Source of the DNA: a virus
IMG/VR virus record: IMGVR_UViG_3300021477_000137
Location: 1 to 38,731 of that record
Direction: 5' to 3' (one strand)
Length of the DNA: 38,731 nt
Part shown: piece after piece, positions 9,405-17,882 of the stretch
Layout of the letters: every line of letters starts with the position of its first letter
Position numbering within the stretch: the stretch's first letter is position 1
The notes under the pieces: generated by a model
Database searches by the model: none
What the model was told of the DNA's origin: nothing
The model's input: only the letters and a program-made list of their open reading frames with translations
Position numbers and translations under genes: made by a program

Positions 9405-10634
9405 TTATGCGTATTCAGAATTTTGAGAAATCATCGAGAACCCACTGGCTCCGGCTCCCCCATTAGAGGATGCCACTCCAGTTCCGCCAGTGACTGCTGA
9501 GGATGCAGTACCTGAAGTTATACCTGCCCCGCCGCCGCCTCCCGAACTGCAGGTATTCACCCCGCTTCCTGTAACTGCAAAAGTTCCTCCCGTACCGCCT
9601 GTTATTGTTATAGTTCCGCTATTTGCGGTGAGAGAATTGTAGGATATGAGGCAATATCCGCCACCGCCGCCGCCTGCACCAGAAGCAACTGCCGCGTGGC
9701 CTGATGATCCCCCAGATGCTGTTCCTGAAGCTCCATTTACTCCCGCAACGCTAATAACTGCTCCAGTCCCAAAGTTAAATGCACCGCCGCATTCGATTAT
9801 AAGCGCTCCGCCGCCTGCTCCGCCAGTAAATGCAGTGGAAACTGCTCCGCCGCCGTTCCCGGTTGCTGCGCCGCCTCCTCCTGCCGACCCGACGAATATC
9901 TGCGAATATTTTAGGAGCGCTAATGACGGAGCGGTATATGTGGTAGTCGAAGAAATGGTGCCGCCTGCCGCTGCGGGAGAGGTCGATGATCCTCCGGCAG
10001 TTCCGCCGCCTCCTCCAGTCTCTATGAAAAGACCCGACCACACGGAATTATTTCCTGCCGTCGCTACGCCTCCTGGCTGTCCTCCTAATCCGCTGCAATT
10101 GACCGCAACAGTTGCAGTGGAAGTGATAGTCACATTTCCCTGTGATTTTATGATGACAACAGTCCCATTGGTATTGGGATTCGAGAATGCCAGAACAGCG
10201 CTTCCTGTTATGGAAATACTTGTGTAATTAAGGACAAATACCGCCGCATTGCCAAGATTTATCGTAGTCGTTCCTGAAGATATATTCAGAGCGCCGTTCG
10301 ATCCGTTCCCCCCATATTTGAACAACCCCGATTTATTGGCGAATACGCTGCCATTATAAGTCAATATATCCCCAGTGGCAGGAGAGGTTACGCTGAATCC
10401 CGTAAGCGACGCAAATGAATGCTTGTGTCCTGGGTCTATCGAAGAAGTGCTTTTAAGCAGATAATCTATCGTAGTGGTTACTGCAGAGCTATCCACTCCG
10501 ACCTTCGTTTCCAATGCGACGATGGCGTCGTTCTCCAGCCCATGTTGCGCGGAATGGGAAGGATTATTCAAGAACTGACTTGCTGTCGGGTCTTGGGGAG
10601 AATCTATTGAAGATGGATAAAGAGAGTTTGACAT
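9405..10634 (-). CDS. Tail fibre with glycine-rich shaft
   Basis: The protein has 409 residues. The N-terminus contains SHSAQHGLENDAIVALETKV followed by GVDSS, a phage fibre N-terminal signature (the HxxxHxxLNDAIxALExKxG type). HKHSFASLTGFSV follows, then a long beta shaft. From residue about 210 on there are repeated Gly runs (GGGGGTAGG, GGGGAATGNGGG, GGGGGGY), which could form polyglycine sheet bundles as in some fibre tips. Its start codon overlaps the upstream stop as TGATG. It probably contributes to host recognition or attachment. Confidence 0.75.
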   Translation of the reverse strand: MSNSLYPSSIDSPQDPTASQFLNNPSHSAQHGLENDAIVALETKVGVDSSAVTTTIDYLLKSTSSIDPGHKHSFASLTGFSVTSPATGDILTYNGSVFANKSGLFKYGGNGSNGALNISSGTTTINLGNAAVFVLNYTSISITGSAVLAFSNPNTNGTVVIIKSQGNVTITSTATVAVNCSGLGGQPGGVATAGNNSVWSGLFIETGGGGGTAGGSSTSPAAAGGTISSTTTYTAPSLALLKYSQIFVGSAGGGGAATGNGGGAVSTAFTGGAGGGALIIECGGAFNFGTGAVISVAGVNGASGTASGGSSGHAAVASGAGGGGGGYCLISYNSLTANSGTITITGGTGGTFAVTGSGVNTCSSGGGGGAGITSGTASSAVTGGTGVASSNGGAGASGFSMISQNSEYA

Positions 10635-10834
10635 CAGAAGTTTTTAGTCCATACAGGGCTTGTAGAAGAGGTCTTTGTCCACGTGGCATTTTGGTTATAC
10701 AACCCGTCGTACGTCACGTTCGTAGCATCGTATATCGTATTCGGATCATTATACAGCAGATATCCCGCGCTCTCCTTTGTCCATGTAGGAGATGTCGAAC
10801 CTGTCTTCGTCCATGTGAGATTTGCTATAGACAT
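10634..10834 (-). CDS. Small protein with two WTKT-STSP-WTK repeats
   Basis: The protein has 66 residues. It carries the same 13-residue unit near each end (WTKTGSTSPTWTK around 8-20 and WTKTSSTSPVWTK around 52-64), separated by a tyrosine/asparagine-rich centre. Short Trp/Thr repeats like this occur in small virion attachment or decoration proteins. It lies between the adaptor and the glycine-rich fibre and overlaps the fibre start by one base (TGATG). I do not recognise a family. Confidence 0.65.
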   Translation of the reverse strand: MSIANLTWTKTGSTSPTWTKESAGYLLYNDPNTIYDATNVTYDGLYNQNATWTKTSSTSPVWTKNF

Positions 10835-10837
10835 GAT

Positions 10838-11563
10838 TTATAGGCACCAGCCGTTAACGTCGTTCGATGCCCCGCCGACCAGTCCTTGGGGCTGAAGCTG
10901 CTGTTTCGACCCTTGTGCCTGAGTGACGATGATATTCTCTATCCTTGCTCCGTATTTCTTCTCCCAATAATCCGCTTCTGTGAACTTATTAAGTGACTGA
11001 TAATACAGCGATGCGACCCTCGTCCCCAACGCCTGCCAGTCCAACGTGTCGGGGTATACGATGCTATCGCTCAGATTCACATATACCGTCGGCTGGACGA
11101 AGTAGAGTATCTTCAGGGCGTTGTTGAAGTTCGTCGCGTGAGCGAATGAAGGGAATATCTCGAATACATTTCCCCTGTCATCGAACATCGGGTTATTCGG
11201 GTCCTGATTCACCCTCAGCCAGTCATATGAAGTTCCTGCAGGAGTATTCGCGGCATCCAAGGGCTGCGCCTGGATATAATCCTGTTGCTGCCCGTCGGTC
11301 ATATTGACTTCGATGGTCTTCAGGAAGAAATAATCAGTGGGAAATGCGAACACCGAACCCTGACCTGTCGGAGGTGCGCTAGGCGTCGCATATGCTTCGC
11401 TTATCTGGCCTGCGTCTATATTCCTCTTGATGAGGTCTTTCCGATAATCAACCACTGCGTCGTTAAGGAATGGAACTCCCAAGGTCGTATTGTTTATCGT
11501 ACCAGTCCCGGCCTGGGTCTTGTTCTCTGCATACGCGAGGATTGTGGATACGGTTGTGCTCAT
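10838..11563 (-). CDS. Head-tail adaptor (connector) protein
   Basis: The protein has 241 residues, a usual size for podovirus adaptors. It opens with a helical segment after MSTTVSTILAYAENKT. FAFPTDYFFLKTIEVNM comes next, a pattern typical of adaptor proteins where a bound residue pair is checked before the beta insert. DYWEKKYGARIENIIV follows late in the protein. It lies directly downstream of the major capsid gene and upstream of the fibre and nozzle genes, where the T7 gp11/P22 gp4 type adaptor sits. It should link the portal to the tail nozzle. Confidence 0.7.
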   Translation of the reverse strand: MSTTVSTILAYAENKTQAGTGTINNTTLGVPFLNDAVVDYRKDLIKRNIDAGQISEAYATPSAPPTGQGSVFAFPTDYFFLKTIEVNMTDGQQQDYIQAQPLDAANTPAGTSYDWLRVNQDPNNPMFDDRGNVFEIFPSFAHATNFNNALKILYFVQPTVYVNLSDSIVYPDTLDWQALGTRVASLYYQSLNKFTEADYWEKKYGARIENIIVTQAQGSKQQLQPQGLVGGASNDVNGWCL

Positions 11564-11617
11564 TGTGATTTGTGTCCTGCCCTCTCGATAGTAAGGGCAA
11601 AGACAAACCGCAAAGGT

Positions 11618-12658
11618 TTATGACGAAACTGCCGATTCAACGCGCGAGATACGATACACACCAGGCTGGTCCTCGAAACGGGTAGCGCCCAAAGTCACCT
11701 TCCCACCGATCGAGGTGAAGAGGTTCAGAGGGTTGTTGCTATCCGGCGTAGTGACCAGAATGGGAGTAGGCGGCTGGAAGTAGCCCCAACCGAACGACTG
11801 GTCGCCGACTACGAGTGTCGGGAACACGTTGGTCGTCGAGTTGAAGTAGTTCACGTACGCCGAACGCAGATACCTGATGCCTCGGAAATCTCCGAGAGCG
11901 CCCGCACGGAGCTCATCGACCGAGGTGTAGCGTCCGACATCGATGAATCCGCCCGAGGACGTATTCGACAGAAGGTCGGTTTCCACCTGCGGATGGATGA
12001 CTGCGGCATAGTACTTGCCGTCGAACGGACGAAGGCCTGCCGCGTTGACTGATGCCAGGTTGCGGTACGCCTTGGTCATCTCGGTCTGCGTGCAGAGGTC
12101 TCCTGCCGCGAGAGACGCACGGGTCGTCTTGCCGCCTGCATAGATGACACCGTTGACTCCGCTGTTGACGACAGTCTGAATCGCATCGTCAACCATTCGT
12201 GCCATCGCCATCTTGACCTGATAGGTGCAAGACTGGACGACTTCGATAGCGGAGTTGTGAACCAAGAGATCGGACACCTGCACGAGGATTCCGAACTGGA
12301 ACGGTCCGGTCGAGAATGCCTGTGCGCCCCATGTGACTGCTGTGGGGTTAGTGCCTTCGGTGATAGCCTGAATGCCTACCGAACCCGCCGAGAAGGTAGA
12401 ACCGTAGATCGACGTTCCTGCGCCGAATACGGAACCACCGTTGCCTCCCATCATCGTTGACGGGACTACGGCAAGCTGATAGGTCTGAGGGAATAGAATC
12501 CTATCCCATCCTTTTGGAGCGTCCCTTTGGACGCCGAGGCGTGCGAACTGGAGCTGAGGCTCCAATGCGCGGATCTCGCCTGTTATGTAGCTGACCAAGA
12601 GGTCGGAGGTGATAGTCGGTCCTCCGCCCCAAGCTGCGTTACGGATTGTTACTGCCAA
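11618..12658 (-). CDS. Major capsid protein, N4-gp56-like
   Basis: The protein has 346 residues. The ITEGTNPTAVTWG segment, the later QFGILVQVSDLLVHNSAIEV segment, the helical MAMARMVDDAIQTVVNSG, the P-domain-like YYAAVIHPQVETDLLS and GDFRGIRYLRS together match the N4-gp56 family of HK97-fold capsid proteins. The only reasonable start I see is a TTG at 12658, with a weak GAAAG seven bases upstream. This ORF is in the same frame as the scaffold gene and is separated from its TGA by seven codons. A weak start for the most abundant virion protein is odd and suggests translational coupling to the scaffold. Confidence 0.85.
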   Translation of the reverse strand: MAVTIRNAAWGGGPTITSDLLVSYITGEIRALEPQLQFARLGVQRDAPKGWDRILFPQTYQLAVVPSTMMGGNGGSVFGAGTSIYGSTFSAGSVGIQAITEGTNPTAVTWGAQAFSTGPFQFGILVQVSDLLVHNSAIEVVQSCTYQVKMAMARMVDDAIQTVVNSGVNGVIYAGGKTTRASLAAGDLCTQTEMTKAYRNLASVNAAGLRPFDGKYYAAVIHPQVETDLLSNTSSGGFIDVGRYTSVDELRAGALGDFRGIRYLRSAYVNYFNSTTNVFPTLVVGDQSFGWGYFQPPTPILVTTPDSNNPLNLFTSIGGKVTLGATRFEDQPGVYRISRVESAVSS

Positions 12659-12679
12659 TAGGGTGCTTTCAGTCTTCGG

Positions 12680-13159
12680 TCACTGCATGGAAATCTCGCC
12701 TGACTTCTCGGCATCTACGAGCGCTTGAAGGCGCTCTGCCTGCGTCATCTCAGAGGGCTTCTTGGAACCTCCGTTCATCACGGTAGTCCCTGCCGAACCG
12801 CCCACGGAATCCATCTTGTCAGGTTTAGATTCGACGGAGGTTAATTTGCCCGCCGCCGCCAAGACCGATACCGTTGCGTCTTCGACCGTATACCCTGAGA
12901 GCACCTTCGCCTTTATGGCGTCTTCGTGTTCTTTTGCATGGGTATATTTCGAAGCCTGTCCCGAGAATGACTTGTAAAAGTCCCTTTCCTTGGCTGCCGC
13001 CTGGGAGTCCGCTTCTGCCTTCTTTCGAGCGGCATCCGCCTCCTCCCTTGCCTTAGCCTCTGCTGCGACCTTATCTGAAAGCTCGTTAATCCTTGATTTG
13101 GAACGGCTCAGTTCTTCCTTGCCGTCATTGTCGAGGATGTCTGTTAAATCCTTTGCCAT
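12680..13159 (-). CDS. Capsid scaffolding protein
   Basis: The protein has 159 residues and is highly charged and helical. A coiled coil spans about 15-75 (RINELSDKVAAEAKAREEAD), followed by a Gly/Ser linker and a short helical C-terminus (MTQAERLQALVDAEKSGEI) typical of scaffold capsid-binding ends. It lies immediately before the major capsid gene, the standard scaffold position. A start-proximal AAGG lies about 11 bases upstream of the ATG. Confidence 0.8.
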   Translation of the reverse strand: MAKDLTDILDNDGKEELSRSKSRINELSDKVAAEAKAREEADAARKKAEADSQAAAKERDFYKSFSGQASKYTHAKEHEDAIKAKVLSGYTVEDATVSVLAAAGKLTSVESKPDKMDSVGGSAGTTVMNGGSKKPSEMTQAERLQALVDAEKSGEISMQ

Positions 13160-13221
13160 TTTACTACGTACCTTTTATTGAAAGGCCGCGATTAGTCTTG
13201 TAATACTACGTGTTCAGGCGA

Positions 13222-13296
13222 CTACTCCCGAACCGCGAATCTCATCGTCATACCACGTGCCTGGGCGATGAACTCCAGGCCGCGTAAACGGATCAC
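13222..13296 (-). CDS. Possible 24-residue microprotein
   Basis: A GTG start at 13296 overlaps the upstream stop as GTGA and reads 24 codons to TAG. The predicted peptide begins MIRLRGLEFIAQARG and ends in FAVRE. The coupled start is the only support, and the peptide could equally be chance. The rest of the gap to the scaffold gene (13160-13221) shows nothing clear. Confidence 0.25.
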   Translation of the reverse strand: MIRLRGLEFIAQARGMTMRFAVRE

Positions 13297-13730
13297 AGCT
13301 TGTTACGGAACCTATCCTCGTGCTTCTTCAGGCAATCGTACTGGCCGCATCTCACCACCAGCTTGAGCGGATTATCAGGGTGAGATGTGATGGTAAGAGG
13401 CTGATGATATATGACATCATCGGGATTCACCAGTTCAGAACAGTACGAGCACTGCAACTGTCCCACGTGCCTATAATGGGGGCAGAGCTTATATTGCTGA
13501 TGCGAAGGCTTTGAGCCGTCTATGACCCCGCAAGCCTCGCATACTCCTCCTATGACGCGGGGAAAGCTGTAGACCATCGCAGATGTCCGTGAGCTCTGAC
13601 GCTCGACCTGCGGACGAAGATGTCCCAGGGGAGCAACAACCTGTACTTCGGGCTGAGGCACATCAACCGTCTCGATGGGAGCAACAGGGGTTCCTTCCTC
13701 GTTCAATTCTATTTTCTTAGGCCTTGGCAT
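13293..13730 (-). CDS. Zinc-ribbon protein of the head gene block
   Basis: The protein has 145 residues. After a Pro/Val-rich disordered N-terminus it has CEACG (about residue 65), a later CPHYRH, CSYC (about 95) and CGQYDC near the end, consistent with one or two zinc ribbons. It overlaps the upstream coiled-coil gene by 14 bases. It may be a minor head or DNA-packaging accessory protein; no named family. Confidence 0.65.
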   Translation of the reverse strand: MPRPKKIELNEEGTPVAPIETVDVPQPEVQVVAPLGHLRPQVERQSSRTSAMVYSFPRVIGGVCEACGVIDGSKPSHQQYKLCPHYRHVGQLQCSYCSELVNPDDVIYHQPLTITSHPDNPLKLVVRCGQYDCLKKHEDRFRNKL

Positions 13731-14055
13731 GTTTGATTTGCTGTCTTATATTTGATAATTCTACTTCCAATACTCTTGAGAACTTTATGAAGTCTCCGAA
13801 CTTATCCGCCCATCCCAACTGGCCCTGCAGGCGGTATATCTCCTTCTCATCCTTCTCATTGGCAAGCATCCGCTGGATGGAATCTTTCAATCCGTCGAAC
13901 ACATTTCTTTTGAGTATCTTCCATTCCTTGGAATCTGCCACCGTCTTGATCGAAGTAATGGTTTCTTGGAGTTCCTTCTCCTTTGAGATGAGATACGGCA
14001 TCCGATCTATTATCGGCTCTGGCTGCATTGTTGCCGTATAAGTAGCGTTATTCAT
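13717..14055 (-). CDS. Helical head-block protein of unknown function
   Basis: The protein has 112 residues and is nearly all helical and charged. It contains EWKILKRNVFDGLKDSIQRM and EKEIYRLQGQLGWADKF, a pattern I associate with short conserved proteins in portal/capsid gene blocks. The ATG at 14055 abuts the stop of the gene at 14056, and the 3' end overlaps the zinc-ribbon gene. Probably a minor head component; role not known. Confidence 0.65.
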   Translation of the reverse strand: MNNATYTATMQPEPIIDRMPYLISKEKELQETITSIKTVADSKEWKILKRNVFDGLKDSIQRMLANEKDEKEIYRLQGQLGWADKFGDFIKFSRVLEVELSNIRQQIKHAKA

Positions 14056-14526
14056 TTAGTTCCTTGCGGATTGCGAAGTCTCGAACACATTAACGGTAAC
14101 TCCAGGATTCGTCCCGGCTCCGCCGCCATATACGATGCGCACCCTGATGTAATTTGAGAGGAGCGGAAGTCCTGTGTATGAACCTGCTCCTACTGCGCCT
14201 GCGGATGCAGTGAATGTAGAACCGGGATGAAAACCGACTCCGACCCCATCGACTGGGATCACTGCCCAGTTGGATGCGGCTTTGGAAACCGTCGTAGTCA
14301 TCTGAGGGAACTGGCAGCAGTCGTACCATGTCGTACCGCCGTCGGGAGTAGTTTGAATAAGAACGTTAGCGGTGACTGTCGAGAGAGCGCCACAGAAAGC
14401 CTGAACCACGATATTGCTAATGTCCTGATCAAGATACACTGTATTATCCACGATGCCTGCGCCCGTCGCGGTCGTATCCACGACTTGTAGCGAAGGTCGA
14501 GCCGATTGAACTTGTCTGATTGCCAT
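14056..14526 (-). CDS. Beta-rich minor head protein
   Basis: The protein has 156 residues. The pattern is beta-sandwich-like: alternating hydrophobics, TTPDGGTTWYDCCQFP in the middle, NYIRVRIVYGGG near the end. The DGGTTWYD-then-RVRIVY layout is common in small phage head or decoration proteins. It lies between portal and capsid genes. Structural role inferred. Confidence 0.65.
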   Translation of the reverse strand: MAIRQVQSARPSLQVVDTTATGAGIVDNTVYLDQDISNIVVQAFCGALSTVTANVLIQTTPDGGTTWYDCCQFPQMTTTVSKAASNWAVIPVDGVGVGFHPGSTFTASAGAVGAGSYTGLPLLSNYIRVRIVYGGGAGTNPGVTVNVFETSQSARN

Positions 14527-14550
14527 AATTATTTTTGTTAGTTGCTAGTA

Positions 14551-14646
14551 TTATTTTGATACCTGACTTCCCTGCGAACCGAACATCTTGTCTGCAGCCT
14601 TGGCCAGCATCTTATTCTTCCGTGCGGCCTTCTGAGGCTTATTCAT
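14551..14646 (-). CDS. Basic microprotein, 31 residues
   Basis: A short Lys/Arg-rich peptide beginning MNKPQKAARKNKMLAKAAD. I chose the ATG at 14646 because an AAGGA lies six bases upstream. An in-frame ATG at 14664 would add MKKGKK but has no ribosome site. Such basic microproteins are frequent beside the small MPFKSESQRRF-type gene found just upstream. Function unknown. Confidence 0.5.
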   Translation of the reverse strand: MNKPQKAARKNKMLAKAADKMFGSQGSQVSK

Positions 14647-14676
14647 TTTCTTTCCTTTCTTCATATGAATTATAGG

Positions 14677-14862
14677 TTATGAGTAATTGCGTGTCAAACC
14701 CTTCTTTTTAAGGGATTTCTTCACATGCATCGGCAGTCCCTTGTTTTTTGCCTTTCCTTCCTTCTTACCGGTTTTGGACGACCGACCATGCGCCCATGCT
14801 TCAGCTATTTTCGGATTTTTCGCCCACATAAATCTGCGCTGCGATTCGCTTTTGAAAGGCAT
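14677..14862 (-). CDS. Small basic MPFKSESQRRFMWA-type phage protein
   Basis: The protein has 61 residues. It starts MPFKSESQRRFMWAKNPKIA, the signature of a very widespread small phage/prophage protein family (K-S-x-x-Q-R-R-F/Y-x-W-A). The second half is Lys-rich. It is commonly encoded among head genes; its job is not established. It sits two bases from the next virion gene, so it should be expressed late. Confidence 0.75.
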   Translation of the reverse strand: MPFKSESQRRFMWAKNPKIAEAWAHGRSSKTGKKEGKAKNKGLPMHVKKSLKKKGLTRNYS

Positions 14863-14863
14863 G

Positions 14864-15286
14864 TCAGCGATACATTATCCAATACACATCTATCGATATG
14901 GATGAGATGGATGTGTTAGTGAACACGATCTGCTTGTCAGTTCCCTTGCCGAGCATCGCGAATCCATACTGGATATTTGCGGTGTTGCTCTGTCCAGTCT
15001 GTCCGTCATGGGCAAGGATATACTTTCCTGTCGCTGTTATTCCTGTCGTCCCATAGTTTGCGGTCTCCACAAATCCCGTGTCCGAGAATCTTTCCTGAAC
15101 TGAAGGAACAGTCTTGGTTCCGCTGAATGTCTTGACGTTGAGAAGCACGTCCATGCTATTTATCTCATTGACCGTAGATCCGAGCTTTGAAAGGCCCGCA
15201 GCGTCAAGAGCAGGAGTGAATGTCTGAGCTCCTCCCGTCGAGACTGCGAAGTTCCCCGCGAATATTATTGATTTACATAGTGCCAT
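14864..15286 (-). CDS. Minor virion protein of unknown family
   Basis: The protein has 140 residues with beta-type periodicity and many Thr/Gly (TATGKYILAHDGQTGQSN, then a C-terminal SISIDVYWIMYR). It lies directly downstream of the portal gene. The composition fits a small head or neck component. No motif identifies a family. Confidence 0.65.
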   Translation of the reverse strand: MALCKSIIFAGNFAVSTGGAQTFTPALDAAGLSKLGSTVNEINSMDVLLNVKTFSGTKTVPSVQERFSDTGFVETANYGTTGITATGKYILAHDGQTGQSNTANIQYGFAMLGKGTDKQIVFTNTSISSISIDVYWIMYR

Positions 15287-15295
15287 GATTTTTTA

Positions 15296-17254
15296 TTATA
15301 CTTTTTTAACTGTGTTAAGCGGCTGTACTGCCTGAGCCAAGGGAGCTGCGGCATTCATCGGATTCTTCTGCTTCTCCCCTACCTTGGGTTTCTTCGCATC
15401 CTTAGTCCCCTTATTCCCTCCCTTATCGCCTGAAGGAGCTCCGTCTCCCATATTCTGCTGTTGCGGCTGTCCTTGTTGCTGAGCCTGCTGTTGCTGTTGT
15501 TTCTTCTGTTGTCCGAGCAATTCCTCATGCCACTGAAGGTGTATCCACTTCGCCCAGGAGTTCTTCGCCATGTAGTGAATCATAATGTGCTGCTCGTGAT
15601 TGTCCGTCGGAGCGACCTGCGGAAGCTTATTGGGGTTCTTCTGCATCATCTCGTTCTCCTCCTCGGCCTTTATCTCGTCTGGCGTCTTTGGCATAAGTAT
15701 ATCAATGATGGTGGGGTCGTTCAAGAACTTGGGAAGGAACACGTATTTGTTGAAGTTCCTCATCCCGTCCGGTGAGAAGGTCTTCTCGAACTGCGGATAC
15801 ATCTGCTGTAAGTCCCTACGCAACACCAATTCCTTGTACTCCGCGTCTTTTGCCGAGAACACCATGATGCCGGGAGGATATTTGGTGTACAGGTTCGACA
15901 GGTCTATTTTCTCGAATGTGACCCCTTTGACCCCGACTATCGTGGCTATCTTCTCATCTCCGGCTTTTGAATATCTCTTATATCTCTGATACCAGTGAGA
16001 CCAGAAATCCATCTCTCCCTGCTGAAGTATCTTTGACTGGAGGGACTGCGCCAGGTCATTGAGCTGCTGTTGGATGGCCGTTTCAGTGGCCGACTGTTTT
16101 CCCTTCTTGGGCGACTGCAATGCCATGCCCGTGCCGATGGGATCGTTAGCCTCCTGCGTAAGCAATCCTATGAATGCGTTTAACCCGTTGTCCATCGGAT
16201 TGGCGGTATTCAAGGGCCTTATAGCATCGTTATCAGACACAGATATGTGCTGCGCTATCTGCCTGTTGAAAAGAGCGGATACATCATTCACTTTGTCGGG
16301 ATTGTACGTATACAGCGGATTCGCCTTATCCTTCGCGGCAATATACGCGAGGTTCAAAAGCACGCTCTTGGCACGATGCTTGTCATCCAGCAGATCAAGA
16401 ACTGAAGTCGAAATGGACGAATGGGGCTCGCGGAACATCTGCTTCCTGACTATCGGCCATTTGGACGATTTGTCCTCGTTGTCCCGAAGGTCGAGCTTCT
16501 CGCTCATCAAGCATTTGGAAAATCCCGAATCTATCCAGTAAACCCGCTTATCGCCGTTCTTGTCATATTTATATATTTCCAGTATCTGATATACGTCATT
16601 GTTGATCGAATCCGTGGCTACTGTATTCCCTGCCTTGGCGTTGTCGCGCAACGTCTTGAAGTTCCATAGATACGGGTCCATGCCTGACGGGATCTCGGAA
16701 GTGGATTTGATGCCGTCAATGATGCCCGCACGGATCATCTTTTCCAACTCCCATTTATTCTTACCGACCCACTTCCAATAGTATCTCCAGTCTTTTATGT
16801 CGGGAAAGAACGGGTCATATCCGAATACCAGAGGATTGATGATGTGGGGTTTCAACAGCTTCCGCTTCTTGTCGAAATGAAGCGTCTCGCACCACCCGTC
16901 TCCGAATGATGCCGTATCCCATAGCCAGTCATAGTCCAACTGCGCCTTGCCCATCTCGCGATAGTCGTTCTGTGCAAGCAGATTCAAGGAATTGACCTTT
17001 TGGTTATCAATCTCTTCTCCAGGAACGAATTTGATCTGCATCTTGTCATCGTATAGGTTCGATACGATACGATTGTGCAAAGTCAGTATCATCGACGAAG
17101 ATATGTTCTGATCCCCGCGCTGGAGATTATTCAGGAGCTGCAACTGATTCACTTGCCTCTGCTTCCTGTTGTATGTGAAGTCGAATGCCTCGTTGTAATA
17201 GCTCTGAATCGAGCTTATCTCAGGGTCTATGACTTTTGCTTGGCTAGTTGCCAT
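15296..17254 (-). CDS. Portal protein
   Basis: The protein has 652 residues, a usual length for podovirus-type portals. The N-terminus is helical, with RIVSNLYDDKMQIKFVPGEE and WLWDTASFGDGWCETLHFDK, a typical portal core pattern. INPLVFGYDPFFPDIKDWRY follows, then a long helical stem/crown region (ATETAIQQQLNDLAQSLQSK) and a Gln/Lys-rich disordered C-terminus from about 570. It is preceded by the large terminase and followed by head genes. It forms the DNA channel at the capsid vertex. Confidence 0.85.
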   Translation of the reverse strand: MATSQAKVIDPEISSIQSYYNEAFDFTYNRKQRQVNQLQLLNNLQRGDQNISSSMILTLHNRIVSNLYDDKMQIKFVPGEEIDNQKVNSLNLLAQNDYREMGKAQLDYDWLWDTASFGDGWCETLHFDKKRKLLKPHIINPLVFGYDPFFPDIKDWRYYWKWVGKNKWELEKMIRAGIIDGIKSTSEIPSGMDPYLWNFKTLRDNAKAGNTVATDSINNDVYQILEIYKYDKNGDKRVYWIDSGFSKCLMSEKLDLRDNEDKSSKWPIVRKQMFREPHSSISTSVLDLLDDKHRAKSVLLNLAYIAAKDKANPLYTYNPDKVNDVSALFNRQIAQHISVSDNDAIRPLNTANPMDNGLNAFIGLLTQEANDPIGTGMALQSPKKGKQSATETAIQQQLNDLAQSLQSKILQQGEMDFWSHWYQRYKRYSKAGDEKIATIVGVKGVTFEKIDLSNLYTKYPPGIMVFSAKDAEYKELVLRRDLQQMYPQFEKTFSPDGMRNFNKYVFLPKFLNDPTIIDILMPKTPDEIKAEEENEMMQKNPNKLPQVAPTDNHEQHIMIHYMAKNSWAKWIHLQWHEELLGQQKKQQQQQAQQQGQPQQQNMGDGAPSGDKGGNKGTKDAKKPKVGEKQKNPMNAAAPLAQAVQPLNTVKKV

Positions 17255-17660
17255 GGATTACTTGTTTCAATGTTAACGGATTCTCGTATAGATTATGCTT
17301 TGTCCCCCGTCCTGTTACGGACTTTTGGACTTCGCACAGGACTTCGATATAAAACTTGTTCTTCTTCCTGACTATCCCTAGGTCGCTGATGAGGTCCAAC
17401 CCGTCCTTCCAAAGGAAGGTGACTATCTTTGGACGATGGAAATTCTTCAACTGCTCATTGGTCGGAATCGCTTCCCCTTTCCTCATCGGCGGCAGTGAGA
17501 ATTCGAATCTTCGGATGATCCTGGCATCGCCGAATCCCGGGTCGGTAAGGAGGTTGTCAGACCTGGGAGTCTCTAATTTCGCTCCATGCCAATTCTCCGC
17601 AGACGAGAATTCGCGCTTCGCCTCATTTCCCTTTGAACCTATGACATCAGATTTAGACAT
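17244..17660 (-). CDS. Portal-proximal protein of unknown function
   Basis: The protein has 138 residues from the ATG at 17660 (MSKSDVIGSKGNEA). A TTG four codons upstream is less likely. It has RRFEFSLPPMRKGEAIP and PKIVTFLWKDGLDLISD segments and a basic C-terminus. It overlaps the portal start by 11 bases and the upstream small gene by 22 bases. A packaging or virion role is inferred from position only. Confidence 0.65.
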   Translation of the reverse strand: MSKSDVIGSKGNEAKREFSSAENWHGAKLETPRSDNLLTDPGFGDARIIRRFEFSLPPMRKGEAIPTNEQLKNFHRPKIVTFLWKDGLDLISDLGIVRKKNKFYIEVLCEVQKSVTGRGTKHNLYENPLTLKQVIHGN

Positions 17661-17881
17661 GTTTCGCAGCAATTCGCGCTATTATCCCAGTGCCAGGAAG
17701 ATTCAGGAGATTTCCTACCGTCTTTCAATTCATCATCGATACGTGAAGTTAAAACCACTGACTTCTCTCCGCACCACAGGCATTTCTTCTTTAGAAGGTT
17801 AGTGATATCTTTCGTGTTCGAACACGTGGACTTCGATAGAAAATCCTTTTGATCCTTTGTGATTGTCTGATAGTGAATCAT
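17639..17881 (-). CDS. Small zinc-binding protein next to terminase
   Basis: The protein has 80 residues with CLWCG (about residues 34-38) and CCETC (about 72-76), a single zinc ribbon. It has a charged helical start and starts one base after the large terminase stop. It may bind DNA or assist packaging. No named family recognised. Confidence 0.6.
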   Translation of the reverse strand: MIHYQTITKDQKDFLSKSTCSNTKDITNLLKKKCLWCGEKSVVLTSRIDDELKDGRKSPESSWHWDNSANCCETCLNLMS

Positions 17882-17882
17882 G

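Noticed and set aside
9646-10227. 193-residue plus-strand frame rich in Pro/Ala
   Set aside because: It is antisense to the glycine-rich fibre; Gly/Ser codons read backwards give Pro/Ala, a typical shadow.
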